64,000 bases of DNA from an uncultured Oscillospiraceae bacterium (GTDB taxonomy: Bacteria > Bacillota > Clostridia > Oscillospirales > Ruminococcaceae): assembly GCA_905197685.1 (NCBI GenBank), contig CAJJZS010000002.1, positions 124,001 through 188,000 on the forward strand, read 5' to 3'. Positions 1 through 9,482 of this stretch are shown here, piece after piece. The position numbers and the translations under genes were made by a program. The notes under the pieces are model-generated. The model was not told the origin of the DNA, did no database searches, and saw only the letters and a program-made list of their open reading frames with translations. Position 1 is the stretch's first letter. Every line of letters begins with the position of its first letter.

Positions 1-210
1 GCCGTTCTCTACAGTATCTGCGGCATCTTCTCCGGCGCGTTTTACGGTATCTGCACCTTTTCTTACATCGTTTTCTGCCCGGTCTACGCTGTCCTGAACT
101 ATCTCGCCGCCGCTTCTGCCTCTCTGTCTCACAGAACCGCTCTCTCCGCATCCTGCAAGGGAAGATAAAAGCAGCAACGCCGCTAAAGTAACTCCTGCTG
201 TTCTTTTCAT
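1..210 (-). CDS. Lipoprotein, N-terminal part (3' end outside window)
   Basis: Read leftwards from ATG at 210 with AAGGAG seven bases upstream; 70 codons are visible and the gene runs off the window edge. Residues 1-20 are a signal peptide ending in the lipobox LAGC (Cys21), so the product should be a membrane-anchored lipoprotein. The mature part is very polar: a Ser/Gly/Arg-rich stretch followed by spaced ADTV-containing repeats around residues 53-68 that look like an amphipathic or coiled helix. The visible fragment does not identify a family. It lies downstream of ligA on the same strand, separated by a probable terminator. Confidence 0.75.
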   Translation of the reverse strand, partial: MKRTAGVTLAALLLLSSLAGCGESGSVRQRGRSGGEIVQDSVDRAENDVRKGADTVKRAGEDAADTVENG

Positions 211-250
211 CTTTATTCTCCTTATTGATTAAAACACTTGTTTTCCATTT

Positions 251-283
251 AAAAAATCAGCTGCGCCGTTTTTGACAGCGCAG
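251..283 (-). terminator. Probable intrinsic terminator after ligA
   Basis: On the minus strand CTGCGC pairs with GCGCAG (261-283), followed after a short spacer by six T (251-256). The stem is only 6 bp, so this is a moderate call. Confidence 0.45.
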
Positions 284-374
284 TATTATTGTATGTGAAA
301 CACCGACATTTTAATCTTCGGATAAGGTTGGAATAAAGGGCAGCGCTTTTTCCGTTTTTTTAACAAAAAACAGC

Positions 375-2369
375 TTACAGCAGCGGATTTTCCTGCCTTG
401 CCATTTGCAGCAGTTCTTCTTCGGTAAGCAGCGGAATTCCCAGTTCATTGGCTTTATCCAATTTTGAACCCGCTTCCTCTCCTGCCACAACATAAGAAGT
501 TTTTTTAGAAACAGAGGAAGAAACTTTTCCTCCCAACGATTCTATCAGTTCTTTGGCTTCACTTCTCTTTAAAGTCGGAAGTGTACCTGTGAGGACAAAG
601 GTTTTTCCTGCCAACAAGTCCCCTGCTTTTTCTTTTTTGCTTTCCATATTGATTCCTGCCCGGCGCAGGCGCTCAATCTGCTCCAGATTGCTTTGCTGCG
701 CAAAAAAGCTGACAATTCCCTGCGCTACAATCTCTCCGAAACCTTCCAGTTCCACCAACTCCTGTTGAGTTGCAGAAGAAAGTTTTTCCATACTTCCAAA
801 ATGCTGCGCAAGCAACGCGGCTGTCTTTTCCCCGACATTCGGGATTCCCAACGCAAACACTACACGCGACAAATCGTTTTGTTTTGATTTTTCCAACGCA
901 TTCATCAAATTTTCCGCGCTTTTTTTGCCCATACGCTCCAAAGAAGAAAGCTGTTCTGCCGTAATCTGATATAAATCTGCCGGAGAGCTTACCCAGCCTG
1001 CCTGTACCATTCCTTCCAACACTGCCGGACCCATTCCGTCAATATCCATCGCGTTTCGGGAAGCAAAATGAATCAGATTTCGCATCAGCTGCGCCGGACA
1101 CTGTATATTCGGACAATATACTGCCGCAGCTCCTTCCTCCCGAACCACCTTTGTATGACAGGACGGACAGTATTCCGGTAAATGATACACCGATTGCCCA
1201 CAATGCTCTGCAACCGCTACCACTTCCGGGATAATATCTCCGGCTTTGCGGACAATAATTTTATCTCCGACAGCAATCTGCTTCTCATCAATAAAATCCT
1301 GATTGTGCAGCACTGCGCGGCTTACTGTTGTACCTGCCAGCTGAATCGGTTCAAAAACCGCAGTCGGGGTCAGCGCGCCGGTACGCCCCACCTGCACTTC
1401 GATATCCAACAGAGTGGTTATCTTTTCCTCCGGCGGATATTTAAAGGCAACTGCCCATTTCGGGAATTTTGCGGTTGCTCCCAAGCGGTCGCGTTGTTCC
1501 AGACTGTCCACCTTCACAACCGCTCCGTCAATATCAAAGCTGTATTCTCCTCTGTTTTGCCCGATTCGTTCAATTTCTTCTACCGCTTTTTCAATCGTAT
1601 CCACTTGAGGATAGGATGGAGATACCTGAAATCCCAGTTCTTTGAGCAAATCCAACGATTCTTTATGTCCCGTTACCTCAACGCCTTCTATCTGCTGAAG
1701 ATTAAAGACAAAAATATCCAGTCCCCTTTGCGCCGTAATCTTTGGATTTTTCTGGCGTAAAGAGCCTGCCGCAGCATTTCTTGGATTTTTAAACGGTTTT
1801 TCTTCCCGCAGTTCCTGCTGCGCCACTACCTTTTCAAAGCTGGAAACCGGCATATAAACCTCTCCCCGCACTTCAAGAAAAGGGATTTCTTTGTTTAAGC
1901 GAAGCGGAACCGAAGCGATTGTCCTGATATTTTCGGTCACATCTTCCCCTACAAATCCATCTCCTCTGGTAGAACCGCGAACTAAGAGTCCGTTGCGGTA
2001 TTCTAACGATACAGATAAGCCGTCTATCTTCGGTTCTACCACATAAATCGGATTCGGAACGGTTTCCCGCACCCTTCTGTCAAAATCTATTACTTCCTGA
2101 GCAGAAAACACATCCTGCAAAGAACCCATCTGTACAATATGCTCTACTGGAGCAAAGCTGTTGGAGGCTCTGCCGCCTACACGATGGGTCGGAGAATCGG
2201 GAGTAACCAGCTCCGGGTACTCTTCCTCCAAATCAATCAGTCGGTGCATCAGTCGGTCAAACTCATAATCGCTGATAGCAGGATCATCCTGTTCATAATA
2301 TAATTTACTGTAGTATTCTATCTTTTCCCGAAGTTCCTGCGCCAATTCTTTGGCAGCCTGCTGTTCCAT
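375..2369 (-). CDS. ligA: NAD-dependent DNA ligase LigA
   Basis: Seals nicks in DNA during replication and repair, using NAD+ as AMP donor. The 664-residue product has the full family layout: adenylation domain with the KxDG motif (Lys114-Ile-Asp-Gly), OB fold, a four-cysteine zinc finger (Cys401, 404, 419, 424), helix-hairpin-helix repeats, and a C-terminal BRCT domain from about residue 590. Length is normal for bacterial LigA. The ATG at 2369 is preceded by GGGAGG at good spacing. It follows yunB on the same strand with 87 bases between them and no clear terminator, so co-transcription is possible. It is expected to be essential and appears intact. Confidence 0.97.
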   Translation of the reverse strand: MEQQAAKELAQELREKIEYYSKLYYEQDDPAISDYEFDRLMHRLIDLEEEYPELVTPDSPTHRVGGRASNSFAPVEHIVQMGSLQDVFSAQEVIDFDRRVRETVPNPIYVVEPKIDGLSVSLEYRNGLLVRGSTRGDGFVGEDVTENIRTIASVPLRLNKEIPFLEVRGEVYMPVSSFEKVVAQQELREEKPFKNPRNAAAGSLRQKNPKITAQRGLDIFVFNLQQIEGVEVTGHKESLDLLKELGFQVSPSYPQVDTIEKAVEEIERIGQNRGEYSFDIDGAVVKVDSLEQRDRLGATAKFPKWAVAFKYPPEEKITTLLDIEVQVGRTGALTPTAVFEPIQLAGTTVSRAVLHNQDFIDEKQIAVGDKIIVRKAGDIIPEVVAVAEHCGQSVYHLPEYCPSCHTKVVREEGAAAVYCPNIQCPAQLMRNLIHFASRNAMDIDGMGPAVLEGMVQAGWVSSPADLYQITAEQLSSLERMGKKSAENLMNALEKSKQNDLSRVVFALGIPNVGEKTAALLAQHFGSMEKLSSATQQELVELEGFGEIVAQGIVSFFAQQSNLEQIERLRRAGINMESKKEKAGDLLAGKTFVLTGTLPTLKRSEAKELIESLGGKVSSSVSKKTSYVVAGEEAGSKLDKANELGIPLLTEEELLQMARQENPLL

Positions 2370-2456
2370 AATAACCCTCCCGAAATTCCTGTTTGTTTCC
2401 GTTTTTTCTAAGTATTGGTATTTTTATCACTATTATAACAACCTTTTTCTTTTTTT

Positions 2457-3092
2457 TCAATCGGGACTTGTTTTGAAATAACTGTTAGGAATCCTGCCCG
2501 AAATCATCTGCTCTTCCAATAAAAAATCGTTAGTCAGTTTCGTTATCTGCTCCCGTTTTCCGAAGGAAGAAACAATCTGAGCCTGCACAATCATTTTGAC
2601 TCGATATACCGACTGATTGATACCTGCCGAACAAAAACTCTGTTCAAATCGAACATCGCAGCTGCTGTACGGTTTGATAAAAAGAGGAATATTCGGTCCC
2701 CGTTCACTGAAAATACGGCTTCCCAAAACTGTTCCGAGCGGAATTTGAAACTGTTTTTCTGAAATTCGGTTCATTTCCTGCGTTAAGGCAAGGGTAAGCC
2801 GAGATTTTAAAAGATTTACCTTTCTGGAATCTAAGCGTACCGACAAAATTTCACCCTGATTTCCTCTTGTCACCTCTGAAAAATCCCCCGAGGTTTCGGA
2901 CAACGCTTTTAAAAATTGCCGGTGAACCATTTCACTGACCATGTTTTTTTCATATATCTGCGCCGCTCTGTCAAACACCGGAGCTATTTTCAGTTCTGCC
3001 GCGCGAAACATAAGAATAAAAAGAATCAACAACAAAACAACAGCTGTTTTTCGATAATGTCTGTCCCACCATCGCTCTCCCAATCTCTTCAT
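2457..3092 (-). CDS. yunB: Sporulation protein YunB
   Basis: A 211-residue protein with one N-terminal membrane segment (about residues 14-32) and a conserved body typical of YunB: a PLGTVLGS motif, then a FSERGP motif near residues 128-135, and a C-terminal segment ending in the pattern SGRIPNSYF. In Bacillus, YunB is made in the mother cell under sigma-E and is needed for normal sporulation; the biochemical role is unknown. The start has AAAGGAGG just upstream. No convincing sigma-E promoter could be picked out by eye. With spoIIM and spoIVB elsewhere in the window it marks the organism as a spore former. Assignment is by sequence pattern recall. Confidence 0.85.
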   Translation of the reverse strand: MKRLGERWWDRHYRKTAVVLLLILFILMFRAAELKIAPVFDRAAQIYEKNMVSEMVHRQFLKALSETSGDFSEVTRGNQGEILSVRLDSRKVNLLKSRLTLALTQEMNRISEKQFQIPLGTVLGSRIFSERGPNIPLFIKPYSSCDVRFEQSFCSAGINQSVYRVKMIVQAQIVSSFGKREQITKLTNDFLLEEQMISGRIPNSYFKTSPD

Positions 3093-3205
3093 TTTTTCCT
3101 CCTTTGCCGCAACTTTGTTTTTCTTATTCTATTCTTATGCGTTTCACCCGGTTTTTTGTTCTAAATCTGCTCTGTTTTATCGGTCTTATTCCTGAAACGC
3201 AAAAC

Positions 3206-3237
3206 AAAAAGGCAAACTGTATCAAAGCAGTCTGCCT
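3206..3237 (-). terminator. Intrinsic terminator after the large secreted protein gene
   Basis: Minus-strand AGGCAGACTG pairs with CAGTTTGCCT (3210-3237, one G-T pair) and is followed by TTTTTG. It lies between the secreted protein stop (3273) and yunB. Confidence 0.75.
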
Positions 3238-3272
3238 TTCTGTTCTTTTTTGTCAGAGGATTCTCCTAATAT

Positions 3273-6200
3273 TTAGTCATTTCCGAAAATTTTGTGCCAA
3301 ATATCCTTGCACCATGCGATAAACCCGTTTTCCTCTTCAACAGGTGCTTCCGGCGGCTGCGGTTTTTCCGGCTTATCTACTTCATCGGTTTTCATAATAA
3401 AGGTAACGCTGGTATCCGCGTCCTCTGCCGCATCGGAGTAAATTCGATAGCTGTCTGCCAAATCCACATACGCGTCGATTCGGTCGGTCAATTCCTGTAA
3501 GTCATCTGCCTGACCGGTATACTTATCAATCGAACCCTTTGCCTGCAAATCGTCAAAAATGTTAAACATTTTATTTGCATGGTCAACGGAATCGGGGTCT
3601 ACTGTCTTTTTCATGATTTCCGAAATTTCCCGGTTATCCATAATATCGTCTTTAATCTTCATCAGATCGTCTACCGTTTCCGGAGAATTGTGCAAACTTG
3701 CGTCCACTTCCGGATCTTCCAAGTCTTTCTGAAGGTCATCTAAGATTGGTTTAATTTCCTGATAATCTTTCTTGAGGGTTGGATAATTCTTTCTTAATTC
3801 TTCTAAATCCTTATCGCTCCACTCGTTGAGGAAGTCTTCCAAAGCCTGAATATTGCCCTTGTTTTCTTCCAGATGGTCGATCATATCCCTTGCTTCTTCC
3901 AGCAAATCCTCCGCATCTTTACCTTTTTCCAGATTATCTGCCTGTTCGATTAAATCTTTCAATGCGTCAATCATCTCTTCGGCAAAAGCTTTTGCACGGT
4001 CGAGTTTTTCTTTGGCTTTATCGGCATCTCCGCCTAAATCGGTGACAATATTCTGTTTAAGCTGTTCCACATCGTTTAGAACAGGATTTACCTTTTGGGT
4101 CAGAATCTCGTCTGCTGCCTGCTCCGATGCGGTGTCTACCTTTTCCTGCAGAGCAATCCGAACAGGGTCCACAACCTCTAAAATCTGGAATGATGTTGCT
4201 TTCCCGCCGATTGATTTTACTTCTTCCATTATCTTTTCCAGAATTTCCTGTATGACATCAGACGGTAATCCCGGAGATTGCAAATCATTTTCTTCGCTCA
4301 TTCCCGGAACATTGTCTTGCGGTTGGGACGGAACCTGCATCTGCTCATCTAAATCTTCTTCCGGCATCTGAGTATCCGGTTGTTGTTCCGGCTGCACCTG
4401 CATTTGCTCGTCTAAATTCTCTTCCGGCAGTTCCGAATCGGTCGGCTGTTCCAACTGTTCGTCTAATTCGGAGTAAGAACCTGTGTTTTCTTCCTGATTA
4501 AGGGTGTCGGAAGTTCCGTATCCCATCTGTTCTCCGTCGCTTTCTTCCCCTTCCGGTGTTGTTTCATCGGTTTGGTCGGTTTCCGACTGTTCGGAGGAAT
4601 CGGTATTTTGGTCTTCTCCTTCTTCCCCTTCTGTATCTGGAGTTGTGCTGTTTTCTTCTTTTTCACCTTCTCCGCTGTCTGTTTGCGGCAGTTGGTCGGA
4701 AGGATTAGACGGTTCCGTCGGTACTGTCGGCACTTCCAGTTCAACTTCCGGCTCTGTAGAAGGTACTTCCGGAATACTTGGCTCAACCGGAGGAGCAACC
4801 TGTTGCTGCAAAGCTGCCTGCTCACTCTCTGCTAAGATTTGTGTCAGCTCATCCATCTCCTGCTGCAAAGCCGGAGGAGTCATATCTCTTCTCTTATCAC
4901 AGTACTCATCCAACAGCGCATTTAACAGCTGATACTGTTCTGCTGTCAGACTGCCGCTTGCTTTTGCAACATCAAAAGCTCTTTGAATATCCGTCTTATA
5001 AGCGGAAATATCTCCGCCGCTGATTAACGCGCTTTCTGCCGCAAGCAATCTGCTCGGGGTTGTTCCTGTCTGTTTCTGCACCTCTGCTTCTACCTGTGTC
5101 TTTGCAATCGCCGTAAAGGCAGCCTTCAAGGTTGCCGGGTCCATCATCTGCTGAAGCTGAGGGTCATTGAGAATGTCCATCATCTGCATCATCTGGGTTG
5201 CATAGGAAGCCAATACTTCAATTGTATGAATTTCCTCTTCGTTTTTATCCAAACGATCCATCAAATCCAGCGTTTCTTCCAGCAAATCTTCCAGTTTTTC
5301 CGAATCCAAATCCTGCAATTTATCGTAGTCTTTGAGCAAAAGGCGGATTTTTGCGATATTGGAGCGGGTCAAACGGTTGACTAAATTTTCTACCGACTCG
5401 GAATTTAACAATTTATCCAAGTCAACATCGTCCAAATCTTTTTCTACGCGGTCATACAGGTCGATATTTTCTTTGGTAATATATCTCGGCAGAATATCCA
5501 TAATTGCGGTATCCATGTCATAGAACTTAAAAATATCGTCCACCAAAACCTGCGCGTTACCGGTCAACTCCGGATTTTGGAACATTGAGCGAATCTCTCC
5601 GTCCGCATCCCACAAATCCAGATTGTTCTGCGCTTCTTTTAAAGAGTTTAAGTCCGCTACCATCGAATCAATATCTTCGTCTGCATCCAAATCATCCAGT
5701 TCGGGAATTTCATTGGAAACCAAAACTCCGATCGGACCCATCGAAAACTCGTTGACATCTGCTGTAACAGTAAACTCACTTGGGAATGTGAGATTTTCCA
5801 TTCCCGGCAAATCATATCCGGAAAGTCCCAGACTTTCGTCCATGCCCGGAATTGCTACAAACGCTGCCGCATGGTTGTTTCCGTCGCTTTGAACTGTTCC
5901 GTCGCTTACCGAAACATTTCGGAAAGTGTCGTCCGGAAAAGATACCGCAAAGGCTGCCATAACCGGCGTATACATCTCTACCTTTTTGCCGTTCAGCTCT
6001 ACCTTCTGTTTAAGATTATTTTTCACCGAAATCTGCATCTGCATATGTCCGGATTTTCCTGCCATCTCTTCCGCTGTCATTTCTTTTCCGTCCAAAGTGT
6101 ATCGGATAGAGATATCGACCGGCAAATCTTTTTCGCTTTTTCCGCGATAATACAGGTCGCTGCCCTGCATCTGCCAGGTAACATCCGAACCGTTCTGAAC

Positions 6201-6554
6201 CGGCTGTTGGTCTCCCTTTACGTTTTCGATTTCTTTCAATGTTGTTTTATCTTTTAACACTGCGTTCGGTGTGTCGCTGTGCAGCCAGTCTGTTACGGTT
6301 TTCTGGGTCGGTTTACCGGAAGAATCCAGATTAACATAAACGGTTTCTGTTTTGGTATAAGGAGCTTCTCCTGCGCTGCCCGGTTGAGCGGCGGTGTTTT
6401 GGGTACTTTCTCCGATTACGGTTTCTGTTTTATTTTCCTGTTTTGCCTGTTTGGTTTCATCTGTTTCCTTTGCGGCATAAGCAACTACGCCGCCCATCAT
6501 CAACAGCGCTAACATTACGCTGACTGCTTTTAATAAATTTTTATTCAAATTCAT
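3273..6554 (-). CDS. Very large secreted protein of the MMPL locus, coiled-coil with acidic low-complexity centre
   Basis: The 1093-residue product has a clear Sec signal peptide (residues 1-27, ending in AYA) and no C-terminal membrane anchor. Residues ~45-290 form a conserved beta-rich region with a VYVNLDSSGKP motif. I know this kind of region from clostridial YhgE/Pip-like proteins encoded beside MMPL transporters. Next comes Asp/Leu-rich helical sequence, an acidic Pro/Glu/Ser/Thr-rich stretch (~600-780) in which LDEQMQV occurs twice, and a long coiled-coil region (~790-1040). It follows the MMPL gene with 67 bases between them, so the two are probably one operon under the TetR regulator. 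The function is unknown; a periplasm-like or surface partner of the exporter is an inference. Confidence 0.7.
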   Translation of the reverse strand: MNLNKNLLKAVSVMLALLMMGGVVAYAAKETDETKQAKQENKTETVIGESTQNTAAQPGSAGEAPYTKTETVYVNLDSSGKPTQKTVTDWLHSDTPNAVLKDKTTLKEIENVKGDQQPVQNGSDVTWQMQGSDLYYRGKSEKDLPVDISIRYTLDGKEMTAEEMAGKSGHMQMQISVKNNLKQKVELNGKKVEMYTPVMAAFAVSFPDDTFRNVSVSDGTVQSDGNNHAAAFVAIPGMDESLGLSGYDLPGMENLTFPSEFTVTADVNEFSMGPIGVLVSNEIPELDDLDADEDIDSMVADLNSLKEAQNNLDLWDADGEIRSMFQNPELTGNAQVLVDDIFKFYDMDTAIMDILPRYITKENIDLYDRVEKDLDDVDLDKLLNSESVENLVNRLTRSNIAKIRLLLKDYDKLQDLDSEKLEDLLEETLDLMDRLDKNEEEIHTIEVLASYATQMMQMMDILNDPQLQQMMDPATLKAAFTAIAKTQVEAEVQKQTGTTPSRLLAAESALISGGDISAYKTDIQRAFDVAKASGSLTAEQYQLLNALLDEYCDKRRDMTPPALQQEMDELTQILAESEQAALQQQVAPPVEPSIPEVPSTEPEVELEVPTVPTEPSNPSDQLPQTDSGEGEKEENSTTPDTEGEEGEDQNTDSSEQSETDQTDETTPEGEESDGEQMGYGTSDTLNQEENTGSYSELDEQLEQPTDSELPEENLDEQMQVQPEQQPDTQMPEEDLDEQMQVPSQPQDNVPGMSEENDLQSPGLPSDVIQEILEKIMEEVKSIGGKATSFQILEVVDPVRIALQEKVDTASEQAADEILTQKVNPVLNDVEQLKQNIVTDLGGDADKAKEKLDRAKAFAEEMIDALKDLIEQADNLEKGKDAEDLLEEARDMIDHLEENKGNIQALEDFLNEWSDKDLEELRKNYPTLKKDYQEIKPILDDLQKDLEDPEVDASLHNSPETVDDLMKIKDDIMDNREISEIMKKTVDPDSVDHANKMFNIFDDLQAKGSIDKYTGQADDLQELTDRIDAYVDLADSYRIYSDAAEDADTSVTFIMKTDEVDKPEKPQPPEAPVEEENGFIAWCKDIWHKIFGND

Positions 6555-6621
6555 ACTTGCCAGACCTTTCTGTTTCCATGAACGACATTTTGTGAATCAA
6601 GAAAATCATCGTTTTGCTTTA

Positions 6622-8757
6622 TTAAGCCATTGTTTTGGTTCTTGGCTCTTTGTGAAGAAAATGCGCCTTTGTTTTTTCTTTTTCCGGTTTCGGCGTTCTC
6701 CAGTAAAGCGAAGTTTTCGCAATCAGACCTTCGCAGTTTACCAGCAGAGAAGGCAGCAAGAAGATGCTGACGATTGCGCTGACAATCGCTCCTCTTGCCA
6801 GCATCATACAGATGGATTGAATAATTTCCATCTTGGAAATCAGGCTGACGCCGAATGTTGCGCAGAACAGAACCAGCGCGCTTGTAATAATTGCTTCATC
6901 AGAAGTATTGGAGGCAATCAAAATCGCTTCGTGTTTATCGTGACCGTTTTGCAGCTCTTCTCTGAATCGGGTCGTCATCAAAATTGCGTAGTCAACCGTT
7001 GCGCCCAGCTGGATACAGTTGATAACAATCGGTGAGATAAACGGAATAACCTCCCCGGTCAGGGTAGAAATTGCACAGTTGATAAAGATGGAAAGCTCGA
7101 TTGCCGCTACCAGGATAATCGGTACGGAAACTGATTTAAAGCAGAAGCCTACAATCAGCAGAATCGCTATAATAGAGATAGCGTTTGTTACCTGAATATC
7201 GACATCACAGGTTTCGGTCAAATCCTTCGTCATCGCGCCCTCTCCGGTAAGCAGGGCATTTTCATCGTAAGATTTAATGATTCTTGTAATCTCGTTAATC
7301 TGTTCGCTTTCCTCCGGGGTTGCCGCCTTATAGCTGGAGTTTACCATGATAATCTGTTTGCCGTCTTTTTTACACATATCCTTTAATTCCTGCGGAACAA
7401 AATCGTCCGGAATCATCGGACCGATAAATTTATCATAGGAAATCAGCGCTTCGATTCCGTCTACACTTTCAATTTCATCGGTCATTGCTTTTAAGCTGTA
7501 TGACGGAAGATTATCGTCCACAATAATAAAATGGGTGGTTGCCATATTAAACTGGCTCTTTAATTTATCGGTAGCAATCGTGGAGGGCAAATCCTCCGGC
7601 AAAGATTGGTCGATATTATAGTAAACCTGCGTCTGAGTCTGCAAATAGTAAGACGGAACCAAAAGCAACAGGAACAACAGAACAAACACCTTGCTGTGTT
7701 TGATAATTCTTTTGTTCAGCCCGTTAAAGTTCGGCATCAGCGAACGGTGGGTAAATTTTTCAATTACCTTTTCAAACATCAGGATGATGCTCGGTAAAAC
7801 GGTGACAACGGTGATAACACCGAGCAAAACGCCCTTTGCCATAACCAAACCGATATCCTTGCCCAGTCCCAACTGCATAAAGCACAACGCCAAAAATCCC
7901 GCGATTGTAGTCAGTGAGCTGCCCGACAGAGAAACAAACGCGCTGACAATCGCGCTTGCCATTGCATCGCGGCGGTCGGCAAATTTCGGTTTTTCCTCCT
8001 TATATCGGTTAAGCAGAAAGATTGCGTAGTCGGTGGTAACACCCAACTGCAAAATCGCCGCAATCGCTTTGGTGATGTAGCTTACCTCGCCCAAAAGGAC
8101 GTTGGTTCCCATATTATACAGGATTGCGCAGCCAATTCCCAAAATAAACACTACCGGCAAAAAGGCAGATTCGCTTGTTACCAACAATGCAATCATCGAA
8201 AGGATAACCGCAACCACCATATAAATCGGCATTTCGCTGAGAACCAAATCTTTGGTATCCTTTAAAAAGACCGATACGCCGCTCAAAAAGCACTGTTTGT
8301 TGCTGATTGCTCGAATTTCATCAATCGCCGCCATTGTTTCCGGCGATGCGCCCGGTTTGTCATACTGCACCATAATCATCGTGCTGTTGTCATCGCTGAA
8401 AAAAATATCCTTTATCTCGTCCGGCAAAATCTCCGGCGGCACACTGATATCCAAAACCTCGTCAATCCAAAGTGCCTTGCTGACCCCCGGAATCTGTTCA
8501 ATCTGTTCCCTTAAATCGGAAACATATTTTTCCGGCATATTTTCCACTACCAGCATATTTACCGCCGCCATGTGGAACGGGTCTTCCAAAATCTGCTGAC
8601 CTTTTGAGGAATCTAAATCCTCCGGCAGATAGGACAGAATGTCATAGTTGACATCTGTGTTCAGCTCACCGATTACGCTTGGTATCAGCAGCAGCACTGC
8701 AAGTAAAATAACTACGCTGAACTTTCTGGTGAGCAACTTTGCAATTTTTTGTAACAA
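6622..8757 (-). CDS. MMPL/RND-family membrane transporter
   Basis: A 711-residue polytopic protein with the RND two-fold plan: an N-terminal membrane helix, an outer domain (~40-165), a cluster of about five helices, a second single helix (~350), a second outer domain (~370-515) and a final helix cluster. Both membrane clusters contain the repeated pattern TKAIAAILQLGVTTDYAIFL / NCIQLGATVDYAIL, the Asp-bearing helix expected for proton-coupled MMPL transporters. The substrate cannot be read from sequence; lipids, peptides or drugs are all possible. The gene sits between its likely TetR regulator and the large secreted protein, and its promoter carries a copy of the TetR operator palindrome. 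Confidence 0.88.
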   Translation of the reverse strand: MLQKIAKLLTRKFSVVILLAVLLLIPSVIGELNTDVNYDILSYLPEDLDSSKGQQILEDPFHMAAVNMLVVENMPEKYVSDLREQIEQIPGVSKALWIDEVLDISVPPEILPDEIKDIFFSDDNSTMIMVQYDKPGASPETMAAIDEIRAISNKQCFLSGVSVFLKDTKDLVLSEMPIYMVVAVILSMIALLVTSESAFLPVVFILGIGCAILYNMGTNVLLGEVSYITKAIAAILQLGVTTDYAIFLLNRYKEEKPKFADRRDAMASAIVSAFVSLSGSSLTTIAGFLALCFMQLGLGKDIGLVMAKGVLLGVITVVTVLPSIILMFEKVIEKFTHRSLMPNFNGLNKRIIKHSKVFVLLFLLLLVPSYYLQTQTQVYYNIDQSLPEDLPSTIATDKLKSQFNMATTHFIIVDDNLPSYSLKAMTDEIESVDGIEALISYDKFIGPMIPDDFVPQELKDMCKKDGKQIIMVNSSYKAATPEESEQINEITRIIKSYDENALLTGEGAMTKDLTETCDVDIQVTNAISIIAILLIVGFCFKSVSVPIILVAAIELSIFINCAISTLTGEVIPFISPIVINCIQLGATVDYAILMTTRFREELQNGHDKHEAILIASNTSDEAIITSALVLFCATFGVSLISKMEIIQSICMMLARGAIVSAIVSIFLLPSLLVNCEGLIAKTSLYWRTPKPEKEKTKAHFLHKEPRTKTMA

Positions 8758-8797
8758 GCCAAACTCCCCCTAACTAAATTTGCTGTTTCCTATTTCT

Positions 8798-8819
8798 CGA
8801 CTGAATTTCAGTCAATTAT
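8798..8819 (-). promoter_or_regulatory. MMPL operon promoter (-10) with TetR operator
   Basis: Minus-strand -10 TATAAT (8814-8819) has a poor -35 and is followed at once by the perfect 15-bp palindrome GACTGAAATTCAGTC (8798-8812). The same half-site occurs in the tetR promoter, so this is the likely operator; a bound repressor would cover the transcription start. Confidence 0.75.
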
Positions 8820-8822
8820 ATC

Positions 8823-8849
8823 GAAAAAGAAAAGCCTCACACAGTAAGG
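8823..8849 (-). terminator. Intrinsic terminator of the TetR gene
   Basis: Minus-strand GCCTTAC-TGT-GTGAGGC hairpin (8833-8849) followed by TTTTCTTTTT. It ends only four bases before the -10 box of the next gene, so the two units are kept separate. Confidence 0.8.
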
Positions 8850-8870
8850 CGTTCTTTTTCATAACAAAAA

Positions 8871-9425
8871 CTACCGGATTCCCATGACCTGAGCAACCAT
8901 TTCCAAAATGGTATTTCGATCCATACTGGAAAAATCCATCATACCCAATCCGTAGAACAATATTTTAATCAAAGTATGCGGATTTTTGCTGTGAATCACT
9001 CCATGCTTCACCCCATCGTCCACAACCTCGTCCAATACTTCTTCCAGGCGTTCCAGCGTATGTTCCAACACGCTTTGATGCAAAAGCGAATGGTCATTTA
9101 ATGACAAATCGGAAAAAACATGCTGCGCTTCTTCTGCGCAGTCAATAATTGCAAATACAATTCCGCTTAATTTTTCCCGGTAATCAATATCCTTTGCCGC
9201 AATTTCCCGAACAGCGTTTACCATCGCTTGAATATAATCGTCTATAATTGCGCCCATCACCTCATCCTTGTTATGAAAGTAGTAATAAAACAATCCTTTC
9301 GCAATCCCGAGATGTTCGGCAATATCCCCAATTCTTGTTTTGGCAAACCCTCTTTGCAAAAACAATTCTTTTGACGCATCAATAATTTCCTGTCTGCGCT
9401 CCTCCGGGGCTTTTGAGATTCTCAT
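8871..9425 (-). CDS. TetR/AcrR-family transcriptional regulator of the MMPL locus
   Basis: The N-terminal helix-turn-helix domain is typical (RRQEIIDAS...FAKTRIGDIAEHLGIAKGLFYYYF), followed by a helical ligand/dimer domain, about 184 residues in all. An upstream ATG at 9434 is in frame but abuts the ribosome site; ATG 9425 has AGAGG at nine bases. The open frame extends to 9482, but that end lies inside the promoter -35 box, so the longer forms are excluded. It is the probable repressor of its own gene and of the MMPL-secreted protein operon, because matching palindromes lie in both promoters. The inducer is unknown. Confidence 0.9.
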   Translation of the reverse strand: MRISKAPEERRQEIIDASKELFLQRGFAKTRIGDIAEHLGIAKGLFYYYFHNKDEVMGAIIDDYIQAMVNAVREIAAKDIDYREKLSGIVFAIIDCAEEAQHVFSDLSLNDHSLLHQSVLEHTLERLEEVLDEVVDDGVKHGVIHSKNPHTLIKILFYGLGMMDFSSMDRNTILEMVAQVMGIR

Positions 9426-9453
9426 TTTGCTCATCCTCTCTCTTGATGACTTT

Positions 9454-9482
9454 ATCTTAACACTTGACTGACTGAAAGTCAA
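9454..9482 (-). promoter_or_regulatory. tetR promoter with overlapping operator
   Basis: Minus strand: -35 TTGACT (9477-9482), 17-bp spacer, -10 TAAGAT (9454-9459). The -35 and spacer contain the GACTTTCAGTC / GACTGA repeat (9464-9480) shared with the MMPL promoter, indicating autorepression. Confidence 0.8.

Noticed and set aside
1182..1760. 192-codon plus-strand open frame
   Set aside because: Antisense to ligA, no start signal, no recognisable domain.
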